The notes under the pieces are model-generated. The model saw nothing but the letters and a program-made list of their open reading frames with translations. It was not told the DNA's origin and did no database searches. Position numbers and translations under genes: made by a program. From Avena insularis (Eukaryota; Streptophyta; Magnoliopsida; Poales; Poaceae), in assembly GCA_023614405.1 (NCBI GenBank), contig CM042685.1:186158257-186222256 (forward strand): a stretch of DNA of 64,000 bases, in the 5' to 3' direction. Shown here in pieces: positions 45,791 through 55,118 of this stretch. The first letter of the stretch is position 1. The number at the start of each line of letters is the position of its first letter.

Positions 45791-47629
45791 TCATGATAAA
45801 ACGAATTGTTGAAACAAAAAAGCCACTAGCATAGGAAGACAAAACAAATGCAACTTCAAAGCTTTCAACATAAAACGGGGAAACTTAACATTATTGAGAA
45901 GCATAAAACCATGTTTCCCTCTCTCATAATAACTTTTAGTAGCACTTTGAATAAAGTTGACAATATAACTATCACTGGAAACAACTTTATCATAAGAATG
46001 AGCATACGTACTATCACCAAAAAGAGGTCCAAGGTCATAAACTGGATCAATAGAAGCAAGTTGTTCCATCCTGAAATCTTTATTAGGCAAGCTATTTTCA
46101 CAAGGAGCTTTAGCAAATTTGGAAAAGTTAAACTCATAAGAATCTCCATCAAACTTAGTTAAAACTTTCTCCTTCTTACAATCTATAATAGCTCCACAAG
46201 TGTTCAAGAAAGGTCTACCAAAAATGCAAGACAAGTTTTGCTAGCTGCAGAATTAAGCACTAGAAAATCAGCAGGATACTTAATCTTACCACAGAGAACC
46301 TCCACGTCTCTTACAATACCAATAGGGCAAATGGTTTCCTTATTTGCAAGGTTAATAACCACATCAATGTCCGCAAGCTCACAAGGACCAATCTCATGCA
46401 TAATTTCCCTATAAAGCTCATAAGGAATAGCACTAGAACTAGCACCAATATCACATAAACCATAGTAGCAATGATCACCAATTTTAACAGAAAGCACATG
46501 AACATTAGCTTTTCTAGCTTTACTAGGATGAGATATAATATTAGAAGCGTCTTCACAGAATACAATATGCTCATCCTCTATATTTCTAGCGTCAAGATCT
46601 TTCACAATAGCTACCACAGGCTCAATATTCAATTGCTCAACAAGATCCATAGTTTTCTTAGTACCTTTATTACTTGAATTAATCATCATAGAATACTCCT
46701 TTACCTTAGCTGGGAAAGGTATTTTCTCAACATAAGGTTCAGGCACAATATGATTAGTAGTACAAACTTCAGCACTTCTAACAGGAACATGATTAACAAC
46801 ATCTTTATAAGGAGCATGGTACTTATTCCACTTCTTCTTGGGAATTTCTATGTAAGAGGCAAAGGCCTTAAAACAGTTGGCAATACTTTGGGAATCAAGA
46901 ACAAACTCATTACTAATATCACGGAAGTCATCAGTTACCATAAAATATTTAATGCATTCATAATCATAGTTATACCTGACTTTCTTCCTTTGTCATTCTC
47001 CCAAGCTTCAGTGTTTTCTTGAATACGGTCTAGGAGATCCCATTTAGCTTCTCCCTTCATACGTGTGAATGATCCAGCACAAGAAGCATCTAGTAAATCT
47101 TTATCATGAAGAGAAATCCTAGCATAAATTTATTGATAATAATATTGTTAGGGAGTTCATGAATAGGACATTTAGGCATTAGTAACTTCAATCTCCCCCA
47201 AGCTTGAGTTGTACTCTCTCCATCACGAGGCCAAAAGTTATATATCTGATTTCTATCCTTATGAATCTCACTGGGAGGATAGAATTCAGAATAAAAGAGA
47301 GATGACATTTCCTCCCATTCCATGGATTGTCCATTCTTCAGCAGCTTATACCATTCTTCAGCTCTCCCTTTCAAGGATATAGAGAGTAACTTCTTCTTCA
47401 CCTGTTCAGTTATGATACCTGCACACTTAAACAACCCGCATAATTCATGGATAAAACGCAAGTGATCACCAGGATGGACAGTTCCATCCCCAAAATAATA
47501 ATTATACATAACACGATCAACAATACTTGTAGGTATCTTAAAAGGATCTATCTCAACAGGTGGTGGTTCATCTACTACCCTAGCAGTGGTAGTAGTTTTC
47601 CCAAACAGAAAACCAAGTGGGTTATCCAT
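45791..47629 (-). pseudogene. gag: gag-protease of G, frameshifted
   Basis: Gag starts MDNPLGFLFGKTTTTARVVD at 47629; a retrotransposon-gag domain follows (CGLFKCAGIITEQVKKKLLS, GRAEEWYKLLKNGQSMEWEE, FYSEFYPPSEIHKDRNQIY). The frame breaks near 47100 after INKF, and text resumes to 46941-46204, where the aspartic protease lies: YYGLCDIGASSSAIPYELY holds the catalytic D-I-G, about 60 residues later VEVLCGKIKYPADFLVLNS. A second frameshift near 46215 leads to IFGRPFLNTCGAIIDCKKEK. Two frameshifts and no in-frame nonsense codon were noticed. Confidence 0.8.
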
Positions 47630-47715
47630 ATTGGAAACAAAGTGTCAAGCAGTAACAAAAAGCAATACTCATAGTAGAAGTTTCCTTTACCAGTTCCACT
47701 CTTCAATAGCGCTTC

Positions 47716-47733
47716 ACTCCCTGGCAATGGCTC
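47716..47733 (-). other. primer-binding site of G (altered tRNA-Asp type)
   Basis: Minus strand TGGAGCCATTGCCAGGGA, differing at three positions from the tRNA-Asp consensus TGGCGCCGTTGCCGGGGA. Confidence 0.7.
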
Positions 47734-47746
47734 CAGAAAATAGTCT

Positions 47747-49251
47747 TGATGACCCACAAGTATAGGGGGTGTATCGCAGTACTTCCGATAAATAGGAGTG
47801 TCGATCCCAACGAGGAGCAGAAGGTGTTGACTAGTGGTATGGAGCAGGAAATCTTTGTAAATACTTAGCAAAAGGATTTTTAGGGGTTTTATGATAAGGC
47901 AACAAAACAAAGAGAAAGTAATAAAGAACAAACGCAGCAAGTGGCCCAATCCTTTCTTAGCAAAGGACAAGCCGGTGGAAATACTTATAAGGACCAAACG
48001 TTCTCGAGGACACATGGGAATTCTGTCAAGTGCTTTCACTTCAAATAGCTGAGTACTCTTCTTTGGTGTTGTAAGTGTTGTGTGGGTGAACCTGTGCTAA
48101 TGTACCGACCTTACTTGGACTAATACATACTTGTGATTAAACCCCCTGCAAGCATCCGCAACTACATGAAAGTAATTAAGATATAAACCTAACCACAGCC
48201 TTAAACTCTGAGATCCTACGCTCCCTTGTGCAAAGGTGTCCTAACGGGGGTTCAGGTTTCTGTCACTCCGGCAAACCCACAATTAGTAGACAAATACACA
48301 ATGCATTTCCCTAGGCGCATAAATGGTGAAGTATCATGTAGTCGACGTTCACATGATACCACTAGAAGAATAGCACCACAAATTAAATAGTAAACCATTG
48401 AATAATAACTCAACACAAATCCACTACTAACAACATGACTTCTCCCATGTCCCCAAGAACTAAACGAGCTACTCACGAGACATCGTATGGATCAAGATCA
48501 AAGATTATATGATAATGGATAACAATCTGAACATAAACAATAATCCAATGGTTCCACTCACAAGCATCAACTACAATAGTAATTAACACCGGGAAAGTTT
48601 CCCCTAAGAACTAAAGCAATATCCAACACAATTGTTACAGCAGGACGGAGTGGTGATGATGGTTCTGGTGGAGATGATGGTGTGGATGATGATGATTATG
48701 ATCCTGATGAAGCCTAGCTTGATGACGGTGTTGATGGTGACGATCTCCCCTCTCCGGGAAGGAATTTCCCCTGCAGAAATCTGTTTGCCGGAGAGATCTT
48801 TCTCTCTCGGTGTTTTCCGCCCCATAGAGGCGGCGGAAATCTATCTGTGGTCGCTCCCTAGTGTTAGGGTTCCGTGAAGAAGATATAGGCGAGAGGGCGG
48901 AGTCGAAGGCCAAGCAGGTGGGCCACAACTGCCCTAGGCGCGGGGCCAGGTGGGCCCGCGCCTAGGGGGTGTGGGCCCCCTGTGGCCCTTCTTCGCCTCC
49001 ATTCTGGCTTCCTCGGTCTTTCGGGAAAATATAATTTTCCCATATTTTTCTGGTATTTTTCTGATCTTCGTGAAATTGCATCAAAACACCTCTTTTTCCA
49101 TCAGAAACCTGACTCTGGCAGTTCATCCTCCAAGAATCATCCAACATGCAAAAACAGAGGAAAAAACATAAGTTATACCTCATAATAAGACACATATCAA
49201 TGAATAGAGGCAAATTATCATATATAATGGTGATGCAAATTGGACGTATCA
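47747..49251 (-). repeat. 5' LTR of G (F3), 1505 bp
   Basis: Plus strand TGATGACCCACAAGTA...GGACGTATCA. Right third pairs with F2; the middle 551 bases (48072-48622) are identical to F1. Confidence 0.9.
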
Positions 49252-49256
49252 AGCAG

Positions 49257-50066
49257 GAGCATTACATAAACCAAAAGGCATATGCCTATAATCATAAGTA
49301 CCATAAGGACAAGTGAAAGTGGTTTTCTCTTGATCTTGTGCTTTCACAGCAATTTGAGAAAAACCAGAATAACCATGAAGAAAAAAAAGTGAGTCTTTTT
49401 GGATAACCTCTCAAGCATTTGATCAATAAAGGGCAAAGGATAATGATCTTTCTTAGTAACTTTATTGATTTTTCTAAAATCAATGCACATTCTATTCCCA
49501 ACCACTACTCTTTGGGGTATAAGCTCATTATCTTCATTAGGCACAACAGGTATTCCCTCTTTCTTGGGAACACAATGAACAGGGCTAACCCATTGACTAT
49601 CAGCAATATGATAAATAATACCAGCATCAAGGAGTTTTAGTACCTCATGTCTTACCACATCCTTCATCTTAGGATTTAGATGGCGTTGGTGCTCAACAAC
49701 TGGTTTTGCATCAGGCTCTATATTAATAGCATGCTGACATATAGTGGGAGAAATTCATTTTAAATCATCAAGAGTATAACCCATAGCTCCTCTGTGTTTC
49801 TTCAATACTTCCAATAATATTTCCTCTTCCTTTCCTGAAAGTTTAGAACTAATAATAACAGGATACACTTTCTTATTATCAAGATAAGCATATTTAAGAT
49901 CATCAGGTAAAGGTTTTAATTCGAAAATAGGGTCCCCTTCAGGTGGTAGTGTGGTACCCAAATCTTCCACAGGTAGATTATGCTTAAGTAACTCAGGCTG
50001 ATGAAGGAAAACCTCGTCAATCTCATTTGTTTCCTTCATGAAGACATCACTTTCATGATCTTCCAT
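49257..50066 (-). pseudogene. pol: F pol, N-terminal RT part
   Basis: Spacer MEDHESDVFMKETNEIDEVF leads to RT: LLDAGIIYHIADSQWVSPVH, VPKKEG, RMCIDFRKINKVTKKDHYPLPF, MLERL. A TGA (49755-49757) interrupts at a site where relatives carry Trp, and a frameshift occurs at the A run 49381-49388. In the first catalytic motif the expected Asp codon reads CAT (His) at 49375-49377 (LHGYSGFSQI). The domain continues to CNAPA at the G insertion and resumes at 40809. This RT would be inactive. Confidence 0.85.
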
Positions 50067-50254
50067 AAACTACTGCAAGGCATTGTCAGGAGCAAGAGAA
50101 ATAGCATAAAGTTGTTCAACCCTGAAATCATCATTAGGCAGTTCATTTTCATAAGGAGTTTTGGCAAATTTGGAAAAATTAAACTCATAAGACTCTCCAT
50201 CAAACTTAGTCAAAACTTTTTCCTTCCTACAATCTATATTAGCTCCACAAGTAT

Positions 50255-51678
50255 TTAGGAAGGTCTACCAAAGATAATAGGACAGGTTTTACTAGCTTCT
50301 TTACCAAGTACTAGAAAATCAGTAGGATATTTAATCTTACCACAAAGGACCTCCACATCTCTTACAATGCCAATGGGGCAAACTTGCTCTCTATTAGCAA
50401 GGTGAATAACTGCATCAATGTCTTCAATCTCACAGGGACCAATTTCATGCATAATTTCCCTATAAAGCTCATAAGGAATAGCACTAGAACTAGCACCAAT
50501 ATCACATAAACCATAGTAGCAATGATCACCAATTTTAACAGAAAGCACAGGAACACTAGCTTTTCTAGTCTTACTAGGATGAGAGATAATATTAGAAGCG
50601 TCTTCACAGAAGACAATGTGCTCATCCTCTATATTTCTAGTGACAAGATCTTCCACAATAGCTACCACAGGCTCAATATTAATAAGCTCATCAGGCTCCA
50701 CAGTTTCTTTGCACTTTTGTTAACCACATAAGCTATGATAGAATGTTTCTTTACCTCAGTAGGAAAAGGGATTTTCTCAACATAAGGTTCAGGCAAAATA
50801 GGATCAACAGTACAAACCTCTATGCCAGCAGGAACATGAGTAACAATGTCTTTATAAGGAGCGTGGTATTTGTCCCACTCTCTCTTGGGAATTTCAATAT
50901 AAGAGGCAAAAGCATTAAAAAAATTGCAAGAACTTGAGGATCAAGACCAAAATCATTGCTAATATCACGGAAGTCATCAATTCCCATAAAAGATTTAATG
51001 CATTCATAATAATATTTATACCTGACTTTCTTCCTTTGTCATTCTCCCAAGCTTTAGTGTTCTCTTGAATACGATCTAGGAGATCCCATTTAGCTTCTTT
51101 CTTCATACGTGTGAATGATCCAGCACAAGAAGCATCTAGTAAATCTTTATCATGAAGAGAAAGCCTAGCATAAAATTTATTGATAATAATAATATTAGGG
51201 AGTTCATGAATAGGACATTTAAGCATTAGTAACTTCAATCTCCCCCAAACTTGAGCTGTACTCTCTCCATCACGAGGCCAAAAGTTATATATATCTGATT
51301 TCTATCCTTATGAATCTCACTGGGAGGATAGAATTTAGAATAGAAGAGAGATTCCATTTCCTCCTATTCCATGGATTGTCCATTCTTCAGCAGCTTATAC
51401 CATTCTTCAGCTCTCCCTTTCAAGGATATAGAGAGTAACTTCTTCTTCACCTGTTCAGTTGTGATACCTGCACATTTAAACAACCCGCATAATTCATGGA
51501 TAAAAAGAAAGTGATCACCAGGATGGAGAGTTCCATCCCTAAAATAGTAATTATCCATAACACGATCAACAATACTTGTAGGTATCTGAAAAGGATCTAT
51601 CTCAACAGGTGGTGGTTCATCTACTACCCTAGCAGTGGTAGTAGTTTTCCCAAACAAAAAACCAAGTGGGTTATCCAT
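50255..51678 (-). pseudogene. gag: gag-protease of F
   Basis: Gag begins MDNPLGFLFGKTTTTARVVD at 51678; after NGQSME a TAG (51364-51366) replaces the Trp codon seen in G. A 2-base insertion near 51290 shifts the frame; capsid text continues KLLMLKCPIHELPN and ends near 50915. The protease (50701-50255) has LCDIGASSSAIPYELYREIM with the D-I-G active site and ends IIFGRP before a frameshift into the conserved ILGRPFL-type segment. Close match to G in every block. Confidence 0.8.
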
Positions 51679-51764
51679 ATTGGAAAAAGTATCAAGCAGT
51701 AACAAAAAGCAATACTCACAGTAGAAGTTTCCTTTACCAGTTCCACTCTTCAATGGCGCTTCAA

Positions 51765-51782
51765 TCCCCGGCAACGGGGCCA
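51765..51782 (-). other. primer-binding site of F (tRNA-Asp type)
   Basis: Minus strand TGGCCCCGTTGCCGGGGA, one change from the consensus. Confidence 0.8.
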
Positions 51783-51793
51783 GAAAATAGTCT

Positions 51794-53295
51794 TGATGAC
51801 CCACAAATATAGGGGGTGTATCACAGTACTTTCGATAAATAGGAGTGTCGATCCCAACGAGGAGCAGAAGGTGTTGACTAGTGGTATGGAGCATGAAATC
51901 TTTGTAATACTTAGCAAAATGATTTTTAGGGGTTTTCTGATAAGGCAACAAAAGAAAGAGCAAGTAATAAAGAACAAACCCATCAAGTGGCCCAATCCTT
52001 TCTTAGCAAAGGACAAGCCGGTGGAAATACTTATAAGGACCAAACGTTCTCGAGGACACATGGGAATTCTATCAAGTTATTTCGCTTCAAATAGTTGAGT
52101 ACTCTTCTTTGGTTTGTAAGTGTTGTGTCGGTGAACCTGTGCTAATGTACCGACCTTACTTGTACTAATACATACTTGTGATTAAACCCCCTGTAAGCAT
52201 CCGCAACTACAGGAAAGTAATTAAGATATAAACCTAACCACAGCCTTAAACTCTGAGATCCTACGCTCCCTTGTGCAAAGATGTCCTAACGAAGGTTCAG
52301 GTTTCTGTCACTTTGGCAACCCCACAATTAGTAGCCAAATACACAATGCATTCCCCTAGGCCAATAAATGGTGAAGTATCATGTAATCGACATTCACATG
52401 ATACCACTAGAAGAATAGCACCACAACTTAAATACTAAACCATTGAATAATAACTCAACACAAATCCACTAATAACAACATGACTTCTCCCATGTCCTCA
52501 AGAACTAAACGAACTACTCATGAGACATCATATGGATCAAGATCAAAGTTGATATGACAATGGATAACAATCTAAACATAAACAATAATCCAATGGTTCC
52601 ACTCACAAGCATCAACTACAATAGTAATTAACACCGGGAAAGTTTCTCCTAAGAACTATAGCAATATCCAACACAATTGTTACAGCGGGACGGAGTGGTG
52701 ATGATGGTGCTGGTGGAGATGATGGTGTGGATGATGATGATTATGATCCCGATGAAGCCTAGCTTGATGAAGGTGTTGATGGCGACGATATCCCCTCTCC
52801 GGGGAGGAATTTCCCCGGCAGAAATCTGTCTGCCGAAGAGATCTTTCTCTCTCGGTGTTTTCTGCCCCATAGAGGCGGCGGAAATTTATCTGTGGTAGCC
52901 CTGGTATTAGGGTTCCGTGAGGAAGATATAGGCGAGAGGGCGGAATCGGAGGCCGAGCAGGTGGGCCACACCTGTCCTAGGCGCGGGCTAGGTGGGCCCG
53001 CGCCTAGGAGGGTGTGGGCCCCCTGTGGCCCTTCTTCGCCTCCCCTTCTGGCTTCCTCAGTCTTCCGGTAAAATATAATTTTCCCATATTTTTCTGGTAT
53101 TTTTCTGATCTTCACGAAATTGCATCAAAACACCTCCTTTTCCATCAGAATCCAGACTTCGGTGGTTCATCCTCCAAGAATCATCCAACATGCATAAACA
53201 GATGAAAAGACATAAGTATTACCTCATAATAAGATATATATCAATGAATAGAGGCAAATTATGATATAGAATGGTGATGCAAATTGGACATATCA
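51794..53295 (-). repeat. 5' LTR of F (F4), 1502 bp
   Basis: Plus strand TGATGACCCACAAATA...GGACATATCA. Its ends pair with F1 (CAGCGGGACGG, ATCAGAATCCAGACT), while in the middle it shares variants with F2 rather than F1. Confidence 0.9.
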
Positions 53296-53300
53296 ATGCT

Positions 53301-54085
53301 CTCCATTGTTAGTAGCTTTTTGGCCAAGTTGTTGCTAGTGACTCCAAGAGGGGGTATTTATGCTTGATAGTGGGTTCATGCCTCCATTTAATCAAGGAAA
53401 GTGACAGAAATCTCTAAGGTTGTAGATGTGTTGTTGCCACTAGGGGGAAAACAACGCTCTCTTGTTCACAGAACAAGTGGATTATTTACCTTACACACTT
53501 TGCTTAAAGCAGTTGTCTGTTGCTTGCAACTTAATACTGGAGAGTGTTCGGATGATAAGCCAAAGGTGGACTTCTAGTCATAGATGAAGTTGGATGGCGG
53601 TCTATGTATCTTGTTGTATTGCCCAATCGAATCTCATATGATCTTTATGTCTAGAATTGCATTTTTATGCCTTGCTCAGTCCTATCAATTGCCCTGCTAT
53701 AATTTGTTTACCTAGCATGTCATGTTTGTTTATCTAAGGAGAACACCTCTAGTGAACTATGGACCCAGGTCCAATCTTTACCATTGATACATCTTCCACT
53801 GTTACTGTTTACTTGTTGCAAACCATCATCACCTTCAACACCATACAGTTAATCCTTTGTTACAGCAATTGGTGAGATTGACAACCTCACTGTTAGTTGG
53901 GGCAAAGTCTTGAGTTTGTGTTGTGCAGGTTTCCATGTTGCTTGCAACACCTTTGAGACGTTTCCTTCCTCCTACTGGTTCGATATCCTTGGTTTCTTAC
54001 TGAGGGAAGACTTGATGCTATGCTGCATCATACCTTGCTCTTGGGGTTTCCCGACGAAGCGCTCCACGTTGACAAAGTGCCATCA
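53301..54085 (+). repeat. 5' LTR of D, right part
   Basis: Resumes after the F TSD and ends GTGCCATCA ten bases before the primer site. Together with 33440-34221 it makes a 1567-bp LTR. Confidence 0.85.
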
Positions 54086-54095
54086 ACAAGTTTTC

Positions 54096-54113
54096 TGGCG
54101 CCGTTGTCGGGGA
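54096..54113 (+). other. primer-binding site of D (tRNA-Asp type)
   Basis: TGGCGCCGTTGTCGGGGA, one change from the consensus. Confidence 0.85.
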
Positions 54114-54204
54114 GGCTAATGACGTCTTCACAAGGGGAGTCCTCCTCAACCTTTCTCTTTACTTTGTTGTGAGATCCAGGCACATGGCTTAATAGGATTG
54201 ATAG

Positions 54205-54325
54205 GATACCCATATCAACAAGTTGCAACTTTTTTTCCGGAAGCTCATTCGAAAAGAACTCTAAGGTTAAGCGTGCTTGCCCTAGAGCAATTCTAGGATG
54301 GGTGACCGACCGGGAAGTGGGTAAC
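54205..54325 (+). ncRNA. 5S rRNA-like sequence in TRIM 5' LTR
   Basis: Contains AGGTTAAGCGTGCTTG (A-box region) and AGGATGGGTGACC (C-box) with 5S-like spacing, preceded by CCGGAAGCTC...AGAACTCTAAGG resembling CCGGATCCCATCAGAACTCCGAAG of 5S. In Cassandra this supplies an RNA polymerase III internal promoter. It is not a genuine 5S gene: the 5' third and the internal loop are diverged. Confidence 0.75.
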
Positions 54326-54681
54326 CGGGTGCGCACGAGTGAGGACAAAGTGCGCAGAAAAGACTAGTGTTGGTCTGTGGGGCCAGTCTAGATATTCTAT
54401 TAAGCTGCCAGGAGTGACACCCCCCGGGCCCAGGAGTGGACGGGGTGTTACAAGTGGTATCAGAGCCGACCTCGCGGTTAAACGGGTGTGTGCGGGTTAG
54501 TGGCGGGACATGTGGAGCATGGCGCGTGTGGCCCGGAGTGGACACGGCATGGCACATGTGCCGGCCTTTGGGCCTTACGCGTGCCAGAGGGCGTTCTGGT
54601 GTGCTTGATCGATGAGGGCATCGATCTTCTAAAGGGTGGGTGTATGTGAGATCCAGGCACATGGCTTAATAGGATTGATAG

Positions 54682-54801
54682 GATACCCATATCAACAAGT
54701 TGCAACTTTTTTTCCGGAAGCTCATTCGAAAAGAACTCTAAGGTTAAGCGTGCTTGCCCTAGAGCAATTCTAGGATGGGTGACCGACCGGGAAGTGGGTA
54801 A
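54682..54801 (+). ncRNA. 5S rRNA-like sequence in TRIM 3' LTR
   Basis: Second copy, identical through the A- and C-boxes to that of the 5' LTR. Confidence 0.75.
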
Positions 54802-55118
54802 AGGGTGCGCACGAGTGAGGACAAAGTGCGCAGAAAAGACTAGTGTTGGTCTGTGGGGCCAGTCTAGATATTCTATTAAGCTGCCAGGAGTGACACCCCC
54901 CGGGCCCAGGAGTGGACGGGGTGTTACACTCCTCAACCTTTCTCTTTACTTTGTTTTTAGTTTGCTTAGTTTATTTTGCTTGGTTTTGTTTGCCTCTTTT
55001 TATCAAAAACTCAAAAAAAATAGTTTAGTTTGGTTTGCTTTCTCTTATCAAAAATACAAAAAATTAGTTCCTGCTCTAGTTGCTGCTGCTGTTTTTGGCT
55101 TACCCCACTTTTGGCAAA

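Larger units (their letters stand above)
40810..49251 (-). mobile_element. Gypsy element G, gag-protease plus extra ORF, inserted in RT of F
   Basis: Minus strand: 5' LTR 49251-47747, gag and protease 47629-45791, 3' block with a short pol-end remnant, extra ORF 44789-44256, internal and terminal polypurine tracts, 3' LTR 42288-40810. TSD AGCAG on the right (49252-49256) and AGAAG on the left (40805-40809), one difference. F's RT reading resumes across it. It lacks RT, RNase H and integrase; LTRs and gag are close to F's, so it is a non-autonomous relative that landed in its autonomous cousin. Confidence 0.88.
34222..53295 (-). mobile_element. Athila/Sabrina-like Gypsy element F, full domain set, inserted in D
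   Basis: Minus-strand element: 5' LTR 53295-51794, primer site 51782-51765, gag, protease, RT (interrupted by G), RNase H, integrase to 38529, extra ORF 38189-37689, 3' block, polypurine tract 35739-35725, 3' LTR 35724-34222. TSD ATGCT at 34217-34221 and 53296-53300, and D's LTR reads on across it. Without G it is about 10.6 kb. It is the only element in the window with all enzymatic domains, but each gene has stops or frameshifts. Confidence 0.9.
54168..54928 (+). mobile_element. Cassandra-type TRIM, 761 bp
   Basis: Two LTRs of 285 and 284 bp (54168-54452, 54645-54928; TGTGAGATCC...GGGTGTTACA) flank a 192-bp non-coding core with a Met-type primer site (TGGTATCAGAGCC, 54455-54467) and a purine tract (AAAGGGTGGGTG, about 54631-54642). 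The LTRs carry a 5S rRNA-like segment, the hallmark of Cassandra. A perfect 26-bp direct repeat flanks the element (54142-54167 and 54929-54954), far longer than the usual 5 bp. The two LTRs differ at one substitution and one indel, so the insertion is young. No coding capacity; it relies on other elements' enzymes. Confidence 0.9.

Noticed and set aside
34727..48476. Identical 74-aa ORFs at 34727-34951 and 48252-48476 (minus)
   Set aside because: Both lie inside LTRs; identity is explained by the 551-bp identical tract, and F2 and F4 do not keep the frame.
35107..53000. Asp/Met-rich or His-rich ORFs over GAT/ATC-rich stretches in the four F-type LTRs
   Set aside because: Simple-sequence GAT repeats in LTRs produce these frames.
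54205..54801. Two genuine 5S rRNA genes
   Set aside because: The 5S-like text is within TRIM LTRs, is diverged outside the internal promoter, and its spacing equals the LTR spacing.
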